NCBI GenBank assembly: GCA_023406965.1 | Contig: JAEXTI010000457.1 | Span: 1-5,138 of the forward strand | DNA length: 5,138 bases | From: Chloroflexota bacterium | GTDB lineage: Bacteria; Chloroflexota; Anaerolineae; Anaerolineales; Anaerolineaceae | Direction: 5' to 3' | Shown here: one piece after another, positions 1-5,138 of the stretch | How positions within the stretch are numbered: position 1 is the stretch's first letter | Layout: every line of letters starts with the position of its first letter | Position numbers and translations under genes: made by a program | Notes under the pieces: model-generated | What the model saw: the letters and a program-made list of their open reading frames with translations, nothing else | What the model was told of the DNA's origin: nothing | Databases searched by the model: none

Positions 1-2
1 TG

Positions 3-794
3 GTTAGCAATTACACCGGAATGTCGGTGCAGCCAAATAAAGCCATCGTTGGAGCCAATGCCTTCGCCCACGAAGCCGGGATCCATCAAGATGGCATGCT
101 CAAGAACAACCAGACCTATGAGATCATGCGGCCAGAGGCAGTCGGCGTGAAACAGACCCGCCTGGTGCTGGGCAAGCATTCCGGACGCCATGCGCTCAAG
201 ATGCGCATGGTCGACTTGGGCTACAACCTGGACGAAGCGGAAATGTCAAAGTTGTTCGACCGCTTCAAAATGCTTGCCGATAAAAAGAAGACTATCACCG
301 ACTCCGATCTGGAAGCTCTCATCTCTGATGAACTTTACCAACCTCGCGAGTATTTCTCACTGGAAGGACTACAAGTTGCCTGCGGGACGATGGGCATGCC
401 CACCGCTACCGTGCGCCTGCACGGCCCAGACGGCCAGATGCATGTCCAGGCTGCGATCGGTTCCGGTCCGGTGGATGCCGCTTATAAGGCCATCGATGCA
501 GTCATCAATGCTCCTTCCACACTTCTTGAGTTCGTGATCCACGCCATCACCGAAGGCATCGATGCAATGGGTGAGGTTACCGTGCGCATCGCCAGTGGCG
601 AGCAGTTGCCCAACATCACCGTTCAGACGGAGCGTGAGCAGGTGCGCACCTTTGGCGGCTACGGCGCAGACACCGACATCATCGTCGCGAGCGCCAAAGC
701 TTACCTGGCCGCAATCAATAAAATGCTGGTAGCCACGGGCCAATACGAGCCCGCCGGCGCTGGTGAAACTGTTGCCGAAGTTACGGTTGCTTAA
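3..794 (+). CDS. leuA: 2-isopropylmalate synthase, C-terminal half (5' end cut by window edge)
   Basis: LeuA performs the first committed step of leucine synthesis in the cytoplasm: 2-oxoisovalerate plus acetyl-CoA gives 2-isopropylmalate. The open frame runs from the left edge with no start. The first ATG in frame (21) is internal, because the residues before it (VSNYTG) continue the family consensus. The 263 visible residues are about half of a usual ~510-residue enzyme, and the N-terminal TIM barrel with its metal site is outside the window. Visible first is the linker segment with the family motif NKAIVGANAFAHEAGIHQDG. Its second histidine (84-86) and the tyrosine of TYEIM (117-119) match positions reported as catalytic in the M. 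tuberculosis enzyme. From about 345 on comes the LeuA dimer (allosteric) domain, with the GSGPVDAAYKAID motif at 459-497, so leucine feedback control is expected. The gene ends in TAA, 20 bases before the next start. The main alternative in the family, citramalate synthase, is better matched by the second paralogue at 2998. Confidence 0.96.
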   Translation, partial: VSNYTGMSVQPNKAIVGANAFAHEAGIHQDGMLKNNQTYEIMRPEAVGVKQTRLVLGKHSGRHALKMRMVDLGYNLDEAEMSKLFDRFKMLADKKKTITDSDLEALISDELYQPREYFSLEGLQVACGTMGMPTATVRLHGPDGQMHVQAAIGSGPVDAAYKAIDAVINAPSTLLEFVIHAITEGIDAMGEVTVRIASGEQLPNITVQTEREQVRTFGGYGADTDIIVASAKAYLAAINKMLVATGQYEPAGAGETVAEVTVA

Positions 795-802
795 TTTTTT
801 CC

Positions 803-810
803 GAGGAGGA
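803..810 (+). promoter_or_regulatory. Strong Shine-Dalgarno site of the small ORF
   Basis: GAGGAGGA lies in the leuA-small ORF gap. The GGAGG core ends 5 bases before the ATG at 815. It is at least as good as the sites of the recognised genes in this window. This is the main reason for treating the 58-codon ORF as translated and for choosing that start. Confidence 0.8.
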
Positions 811-814
811 AATC

Positions 815-991
815 ATGTATTGCCAATACGAGTCCACTAAAAAGTTTGCCCCGGCTTTCGAGCCCAATCCCTTTCCCGAGCCCCGCACCATTCCCACCGG
901 TTGGGACTTGACCGATTACCTGACCGAGACGGAAGAAATGTACTTTCCGGCTGAGGCGGAAGAACAATTAAGGACGGATACTGCTCCATGA
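815..991 (+). CDS. Small acidic, proline-rich hypothetical protein between leuA and leuC
   Basis: I do not recognise this 58-residue product. The case for a real gene is positional. It has a GAGGAGGA site 4 bases upstream, it fills the whole space between leuA and leuC, and its TGA overlaps the leuC ATG as ATGA (988-991), the usual sign of translational coupling. By my hand count 12 residues are Asp/Glu against 4 Lys/Arg, and 8 are proline. The prolines cluster at residues 13-27 ([17 protein letters not shown]) and are followed by a more hydrophobic GWDLTDYL at 29-36 and a Glu-rich tail. There is one cysteine (Cys3), no signal peptide, no membrane segment and no recognisable metal motif. It has three leucines, one isoleucine and no valine, with no run of these codons, so it does not look like an attenuation leader peptide. 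About 60% of its codons end in G or C, as expected for coding sequence here. It could be a small partner of LeuA or LeuCD, or mainly a coupling device for leuC translation. Neither role is shown by the sequence. Confidence 0.72.
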   Translation: MYCQYESTKKFAPAFEPNPFPEPRTIPTGWDLTDYLTETEEMYFPAEAEEQLRTDTAP

Positions 992-2412
992 CAACTTCGC
1001 GCACCCTCTTCGAAAAGATCTGGGAAAAGCACGTTGTCGTTCAGGAGCCCGAATCACCCGCAGTTTTATATATCGATCTACACCTCGTTCATGAGGTGAC
1101 CTCGCCACAGGCCTTCACCGGGCTGCGTAGTCGGGGTTTAGCGGTCCACCGTCCTGACCGGACTGCGGCCACGGTTGATCACGGCGTTCCCACACGCACA
1201 ACGGGCGGACCTGTTGAAGGCCGCCTGGCTTTTGCCGACGAACTTTCCCGCAAGCAAATTGCTCAGCTCGAGCAAAATTGCACCGATTTCGGCATCCCTT
1301 TGTATGGATTGGCCAGCCCCAACCAGGGTGTCGTCCACATCATTGGCCCGGAATTGGGCCTTACCCAACCCGGAATGACCATCGTCTGCGGCGACAGCCA
1401 CACCTCCACCCACGGCGCTTTTGGCGCGCTGGCATTTGGTATCGGTACCAGCGAGGTGGAACACGTGTTGGCTACCCAATGCCTGCTCCAGCGCAAACCC
1501 CGCACCTGCCGCGTTGAAGTCTCTGGCCGCCTCCAAAAAGGCGTGTCTGCCAAGGATATCATCCTGGCCATCATCGCCCAAAATGGAACAGGCGGCGGAA
1601 CCGGCTATGTCTTTGAGTATACCGGAGAAGCTATCCGCGCCTTGAGCATGGAAGAGCGCATGACCGTATGCAACATGTCCATTGAAGGCGGGGCCCGCGC
1701 CGGGATGATTGCCCCCGACGAGACCACCTTCGAATACCTGGCCCGAACACCGCGCGCTCCCCAAGGCGCCGCCTGGGATGCCGCCGTGGCTCGCTGGAAA
1801 TCCTTGCCCAGTGATGAGGGTGCTGTCTACGATCGCACCATCACCCTGGATGCCGCAACGCTTGAACCAATGATCACCTATGGCACCAATCCAGGCATGG
1901 GCATGCCCATAACCGGCCGCCTACCTCAACCTGAACGTCTATCCGATCCCGCACAACGAGCTGCTATGGAAAAAGCGCTTGCTTATATGGGGCTTAAACC
2001 CGGACAGGCTCTTTTGGGCCATCCCATCGACGTAGTCTTCATCGGCAGTTGCACCAATGGCCGCATCAGCGATTTGCGACAGGCCGCCCAGGTCTTTGCT
2101 GGTCGCAAAGTGGCCTCCGGCACGCGCGTACTGGTCGTACCCGGCTCGCAGGAAGTCAAGCGCCAGGCTGAAGCTGAAGGCCTCCACGAGACCTTCCTGC
2201 AAGCGGGCGCGGAATGGCGCGAACCCGGATGCAGTATGTGCATTGCCATGAACGGCGACCAACTCGAGCCCGGCCAATATGCCGTCAGCACCAGTAACCG
2301 GAACTTTGAAGGCCGCCAGGGAAAAGGCGGGCGAACCTTCTTGTCCAGCCCGGTCACCGCTGCTGCCGCTGCCGTGACCGGCCGCATCACCGATATCCGT
2401 ACTTTGGAGTAG
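988..2412 (+). CDS. leuC: 3-isopropylmalate dehydratase large subunit
   Basis: LeuC is the [4Fe-4S] subunit of isopropylmalate isomerase. With LeuD it converts 2-isopropylmalate to 3-isopropylmalate through a dehydration-hydration in the cytoplasm. At 474 residues it is close to the ~466 of the E. coli type, not the shorter archaeal/LeuC2 type. The aconitase-fold N-terminus ([12 protein letters not shown]) begins at residue 6. Family motifs follow: [21 protein letters not shown] from Cys134, the [10 protein letters not shown] region and FIGSCTNGR. The three cluster ligands are all present: Cys355 in GSCTNGR, then Cys415 and Cys418 in PGCSMC, with the same 60- and 3-residue spacing as in E. 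coli. The ATG is the only sensible start. It overlaps the stop of the upstream small ORF, and only a weak, distant AAGGA (970-974, 13 bases away) lies ahead of it, so translation probably depends partly on coupling. The same enzyme can be expected to isomerise citramalate made by the CimA encoded downstream. Confidence 0.98.
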   Translation: MTTSRTLFEKIWEKHVVVQEPESPAVLYIDLHLVHEVTSPQAFTGLRSRGLAVHRPDRTAATVDHGVPTRTTGGPVEGRLAFADELSRKQIAQLEQNCTDFGIPLYGLASPNQGVVHIIGPELGLTQPGMTIVCGDSHTSTHGAFGALAFGIGTSEVEHVLATQCLLQRKPRTCRVEVSGRLQKGVSAKDIILAIIAQNGTGGGTGYVFEYTGEAIRALSMEERMTVCNMSIEGGARAGMIAPDETTFEYLARTPRAPQGAAWDAAVARWKSLPSDEGAVYDRTITLDAATLEPMITYGTNPGMGMPITGRLPQPERLSDPAQRAAMEKALAYMGLKPGQALLGHPIDVVFIGSCTNGRISDLRQAAQVFAGRKVASGTRVLVVPGSQEVKRQAEAEGLHETFLQAGAEWREPGCSMCIAMNGDQLEPGQYAVSTSNRNFEGRQGKGGRTFLSSPVTAAAAAVTGRITDIRTLE

Positions 2413-2416
2413 AACT

Positions 2417-3001
2417 ATGGCTCAATTTGATACCCTCACATCCCGTGCCGTCTACATGCCAGTCAACGATATCGATACCGACCAGATCATCCCTGCTCGC
2501 TACCTCAAGGTGACTGACAAGCTTGGCCTGGGGAGCAATTTGTTTGCCGACTGGCGCTATGAAGCATCCGGTCAGCCTAAGCCAGACTTCGTGCTTAACC
2601 AGCCCGCAGCGCAGGGGGCGCAAATCCTCTTTGCCGGTTTCAACTTCGGCTGCGGATCCTCGCGCGAGCATGCCCCCTGGGCATTGACCGGTTTTGGTTT
2701 TCGCGCGGTAGTGGCAGGTTCGTTTGCCGATATCTTCCGCAACAACGCGCTCAAAAACGGCCTCCTGCCCGTCGAGCTTTCGCCGGAAGATCACCGCCTG
2801 TTTTCAGATTACTTAATCGAAGTTCCATCTGCCAGCCTTTCTATTGACCTGGCCAGCCAGACCATTTCACTCCCCGACGGGCAAACCGCTTCGTTCCCCA
2901 TCGACGCGTTTTCCAAAACCTGCCTGCTCAAGGGCGTGGATGAACTGGGCTACATTTTGTCGTTCAACAAGCAAATCTTAGCGTTTGAGGGGCAGCAATG
3001 A
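2417..3001 (+). CDS. leuD: 3-isopropylmalate dehydratase small subunit
   Basis: LeuD is the swivelling substrate-recognition subunit that completes the LeuCD isomerase active site. The 194 residues match the usual bacterial length (~200). Diagnostic motifs are [15 protein letters not shown] at residues 17-31 and [13 protein letters not shown] starting at residue 78, the latter containing the Ser/Arg residues that contact the substrate carboxylate in the aconitase family. A TTGGAG site ends 7 bases before the ATG and lies within the last codons of leuC. The gap to leuC is only 4 bases, consistent with balanced expression of the two subunits. The TGA overlaps the ATG of the following citramalate synthase gene. 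Nothing is missing or unusual. Confidence 0.98.
   Translation: MAQFDTLTSRAVYMPVNDIDTDQIIPARYLKVTDKLGLGSNLFADWRYEASGQPKPDFVLNQPAAQGAQILFAGFNFGCGSSREHAPWALTGFGFRAVVAGSFADIFRNNALKNGLLPVELSPEDHRLFSDYLIEVPSASLSIDLASQTISLPDGQTASFPIDAFSKTCLLKGVDELGYILSFNKQILAFEGQQ
2987..2992 (+). promoter_or_regulatory. Shine-Dalgarno site of cimA inside the leuD 3' end
   Basis: GAGGGG lies 5 bases before the ATG at 2998 and within the last codons of leuD. It fixes the cimA start at the ATGA overlap and suggests that ribosomes finishing leuD re-initiate on cimA. Confidence 0.65.
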
Positions 3002-4557
3002 AAATCGAAATCTACGACACCACCCTGCGTGATGGAACCCAACGGAAAGACATCTCTTTGTCGGTGGATGACAAGCTGCGTATTGCCCGCCGCCTGGATG
3101 AGCTTGGAATTGATTACATCGAAGGTGGCTGGCCGGGTTCTAACCCCAAAGATGCTGAGTTTTTCCGTCGCGCCGCCGAGATGCAATGGCAGCATGCCGT
3201 TGTCACCTCCTTCGGTTCCACCTGTCGAGCCGGTTCCCAACCTGCCGATGACAGCAATATTCAGGCCTTGGTTGATTCCGGTACAGCCGTTTGCACCCTG
3301 GTGGGCAAGTCGTGGGATTTGCATGTTACCGATGTTCTCAAAACAACACTAGAAGAAAACCTGCGTATCATCGAGCACAGCTGCTCCTATTTGGTTAGCC
3401 TTGGCCGAAGGGTGATGTACGATGCCGAACACTTTTTCGACGGGTTCAAAGCTAACCCAGAGTATGCGCTACAGACCCTTCAAGCCGCTCATCGCGGCGG
3501 GGCTGAAATCTTGGTGCTTTGCGACACCAATGGCGGCTCCCTACCCTGGGATATTACCGAAGCCGTCACCGCCATCCAGGTGGCACTACCCAAAGCCCGT
3601 TTAGGCATTCACGCTCACAACGACACCGAGTCAGCCGTGGCCAACTCGCTCTCTGCCATCCGCACCGGCTGCGTGCAGGTGCAGGGCACGATCAATGGTT
3701 ACGGCGAACGCTGCGGCAACGCCAACCTGTGTTCCATCATTCCCAATCTCGAAATCAAGATGGGAAAACAAGTATTGCCTGAGGGTCATTTGCCCAAGAT
3801 ATTTGAGGTGGCCCACTACATGAGTGAAGTCGCCAACCTCAACCCCGATGACCATCTGGCTTATGTCGGACGGGCCGCCTTTGCGCATAAAGGCGGGTTG
3901 CACGTAGCTGGGCTGCGCCGCTCGATCGTTTCCTACCAGCACATCGACCCGGCTCTGGTTGGCAATGAAATGCACATTGTCGTTTCGGAACTGGCCGGGC
4001 GCGGCAGCATCGCCAGCAAAGCAGAACAGTACGGACTGGACAACACCAACGAAGATTTCGTCGCCGTGTTAAGCGAAATCAAGAACCTCGAAGCGCAAGG
4101 ATTTGCCTTTGACGCCGCCGAGGCATCCGTGGTGCTGATGCTCAAGCGTCAGCAGCCCGGTTATCAACCTCCCTTTGAACTAATTGACTTCTCTGTGCAG
4201 GTCGAGCATCGTCGCGGGCGCGGCATTTTTGCCGAAGCCACGGTAAAAGTGCGTGTGGACGGCGAGGTGCTTCATACTGCTGCGGAGGGAAACGGCCCCG
4301 TCGGCGCCCTGGACGGCGCTCTGCGCAAGGCCCTGTCCGATCGTTATCCCAAACTCAATGGGGTCTACCTCAAAGACTTCAAGGTGCGTATTTTGGATAG
4401 CGACAAAGGCACTGCTGCCACTACCCGTGTATTAATCGACACCCAGTACGACGGCCAAACCTGGAGCACCGTTGGCGCCAGCGCCAACATCATTGAGGCC
4501 AGTTGGCGCGCCCTGGCCGACTCAATCGAATATGGTTTGATGATTGTTCCCGATTAA
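2998..4557 (+). CDS. cimA: (R)-citramalate synthase
   Basis: CimA condenses pyruvate with acetyl-CoA to (R)-citramalate, the entry step of the threonine-independent route to isoleucine. The 519 residues have the two-part LeuA-like layout. An HMGL-type TIM barrel opens with [10 protein letters not shown] (Arg11 and Asp12 at the catalytic/metal site) and contains the metal motif HAHND (His205, His207), [16 protein letters not shown] (Asn241) and the linker [12 protein letters not shown] (His297, His302). A C-terminal LeuA dimer domain spans about residues 393-515, with GNGPVGAL at 431. The segments [12 protein letters not shown] and [10 protein letters not shown] are typical of the long citramalate synthase family and differ from true LeuA, whose gene is present at the left of the window. 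It lies between leuD and leuB, whose products can carry citramalate on to 2-oxobutanoate. The retained regulatory domain makes end-product control by isoleucine likely, though that is inferred. A second isopropylmalate synthase or a homocitrate-type enzyme is less likely. Confidence 0.93.
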   Translation: MKIEIYDTTLRDGTQRKDISLSVDDKLRIARRLDELGIDYIEGGWPGSNPKDAEFFRRAAEMQWQHAVVTSFGSTCRAGSQPADDSNIQALVDSGTAVCTLVGKSWDLHVTDVLKTTLEENLRIIEHSCSYLVSLGRRVMYDAEHFFDGFKANPEYALQTLQAAHRGGAEILVLCDTNGGSLPWDITEAVTAIQVALPKARLGIHAHNDTESAVANSLSAIRTGCVQVQGTINGYGERCGNANLCSIIPNLEIKMGKQVLPEGHLPKIFEVAHYMSEVANLNPDDHLAYVGRAAFAHKGGLHVAGLRRSIVSYQHIDPALVGNEMHIVVSELAGRGSIASKAEQYGLDNTNEDFVAVLSEIKNLEAQGFAFDAAEASVVLMLKRQQPGYQPPFELIDFSVQVEHRRGRGIFAEATVKVRVDGEVLHTAAEGNGPVGALDGALRKALSDRYPKLNGVYLKDFKVRILDSDKGTAATTRVLIDTQYDGQTWSTVGASANIIEASWRALADSIEYGLMIVPD

Positions 4558-4565
4558 ATCTAAGC

Positions 4566-4571
4566 AAGGAG
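4566..4571 (+). promoter_or_regulatory. Shine-Dalgarno site of leuB
   Basis: AAGGAG ends 5 bases before the ATG at 4577, in the 19-base gap after cimA. It supports independent initiation on leuB and fixes its start. The gap contains no hairpin or T-run that would suggest transcription stops here. Confidence 0.75.
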
Positions 4572-4576
4572 TTTTC

Positions 4577-5138
4577 ATGGAAGCAAATATCGTTCTCCTG
4601 CCCGGCGACGGCATCGGCCCAGAAGTCGTCTCTTCTGCGGTTCGCGTGCTAGATGCCTTATCTGAGAAGATGGGTTTCCGGTTTCATTATACGGACCACT
4701 TGATTGGCGGCTGCGCCATCGATCAAAACGGAGTAGCCCTCACCGATGAAACCCTAAAAGCCTGCCAGCAGTCCGATGCCGTTTTACTCGGCGCGGTTGG
4801 CGGCCCCAAATGGGACGATCCTGCTGCCAAGGTGCGCCCTGAACAGGGTCTCTTAGCATTGCGCAAAGGACTGGGGGTGTTTGCCAACCTGCGCCCGGTG
4901 AAGGTTCACCCCGCGCTGGTAGATGCCTCCCCCTTAAAGCCAGATCGCCTAGCGGGGGTTGATATGATCGTTGTGCGCGAGTTAACCGGCGGGCTATACT
5001 TTGGGCAGCCAAAGGGCCGAGAAGTGACCCCAACGGGTGAGCGCGCTGTTGACACGCTCGAATACACCGATGTTGAAGTTCGGCGGGTCATGGAAATGGC
5101 CTTCTCCCTGGCGGCCGGTCGCCGCAAAATGGTCACCT
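4577..5138 (+). CDS. leuB: 3-isopropylmalate dehydrogenase, N-terminal half (3' end cut by window edge)
   Basis: LeuB oxidatively decarboxylates 3-isopropylmalate with NAD+ to the 2-oxo acid precursor of leucine. In organisms using CimA it also acts on 3-methylmalate to give 2-oxobutanoate. The frame stays open to the right edge, giving 187 of a usual ~350-360 residues. Visible family landmarks are LPGDGIGPEV at residues 8-17, GAVGGPKWD at 72-80, and the arginines expected to bind the malate part of the substrate (Arg96, Arg106, Arg134). Tyr141 in RELTGGLYFGQP is the conserved catalytic tyrosine. The catalytic lysine and metal-binding aspartates fall just past the window end. The ATG is preceded by AAGGAG. 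The GG-Y-FG form of the tyrosine loop and the GGPKWD segment favour isopropylmalate dehydrogenase over isocitrate or tartrate dehydrogenase, as does the operon. Confidence 0.96.
   Translation, partial: MEANIVLLPGDGIGPEVVSSAVRVLDALSEKMGFRFHYTDHLIGGCAIDQNGVALTDETLKACQQSDAVLLGAVGGPKWDDPAAKVRPEQGLLALRKGLGVFANLRPVKVHPALVDASPLKPDRLAGVDMIVVRELTGGLYFGQPKGREVTPTGERAVDTLEYTDVEVRRVMEMAFSLAAGRRKMVT

Noticed and set aside
21..794. leuA as a short 257-residue stand-alone protein starting at ATG 21
   Set aside because: The frame is open to the window edge and the residues before the ATG (VSNYTG) match the LeuA consensus, so the gene is cut by the window and not truncated.
770..800. Possible terminator after leuA: weak GCCG/CGGT stem followed by TTTTTT at 795-800
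   Set aside because: The stem is about four base pairs including a G-T pair, far too weak for an intrinsic terminator. The strong Shine-Dalgarno site and tightly packed downstream genes argue for read-through.
815..991. Small ORF as a leucine/isoleucine attenuation leader peptide
   Set aside because: It sits inside the operon after leuA, has only three Leu, one Ile and no Val codons scattered along 58 residues, and no terminator/antiterminator hairpin lies between it and leuC, which it overlaps.
1138..1764. Long open frame (208 codons) on the - strand across leuC
   Set aside because: It lies wholly opposite the motif-rich part of leuC, matches no family I recognise, and is explained by the codon bias of the + strand gene. 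Other antisense or shifted frames across leuA, leuD, cimA and leuB were dismissed for the same reason.
1897..1910. Perfect 14-base palindrome ATGGGCATGCCCAT in leuC, with 13 of its bases repeated at 390-402 in leuA
   Set aside because: Both copies encode Met-Gly-Met-Pro (MGMP) within normal coding sequence, and there are only two copies. Shared codon choice explains the match, and the sites are not placed like operators.

Overview
The window is the interior of a branched-chain amino acid biosynthesis operon. All genes are on the + strand and packed almost without gaps. The order is leuA (3' half only, cut by the left edge), an unrecognised 58-codon gene, leuC, leuD, a citramalate synthase gene (cimA) and leuB (5' half only, cut by the right edge). 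There is no tRNA, rRNA, mobile element, CRISPR array or convincing terminator. No promoter is visible, so the transcription start must lie left of the window.

Layout: leuA ends at 794. A 20-base gap holds a strong Shine-Dalgarno sequence, followed by a small acidic, proline-rich ORF (815-991) whose stop overlaps the leuC start (ATGA). leuC (988-2412) is followed after 4 bases by leuD (2417-3001), whose stop overlaps the cimA start (again ATGA). cimA (2998-4557) is followed after 19 bases by leuB (4577 to the window end). The longest stretch between genes is 20 bases.

How the genes work together: LeuA condenses 2-oxoisovalerate with acetyl-CoA to 2-isopropylmalate. LeuC and LeuD form the [4Fe-4S] isomerase that makes 3-isopropylmalate. 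LeuB oxidises this to the leucine precursor 4-methyl-2-oxopentanoate. CimA condenses pyruvate with acetyl-CoA to (R)-citramalate. In organisms with the pyruvate route to isoleucine, LeuCD and LeuB then process citramalate to 2-oxobutanoate. Placing cimA between leuD and leuB therefore puts two entry enzymes and one shared set of downstream enzymes in a single transcription unit, serving leucine and threonine-independent isoleucine synthesis.

Organism: a bacterium, moderately GC-rich by eye, using ATG starts and good Shine-Dalgarno sites. The bacterial-type 474-residue LeuC, the Geobacter/Leptospira-era long CimA family and the gene order would fit a Chloroflexota (Anaerolineae-like) genome. 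This is recollection-based inference with low to moderate confidence, and other environmental phyla are possible. The core enzymes look intact and ordinary. The one element not explained by known biochemistry is the small gene between leuA and leuC.
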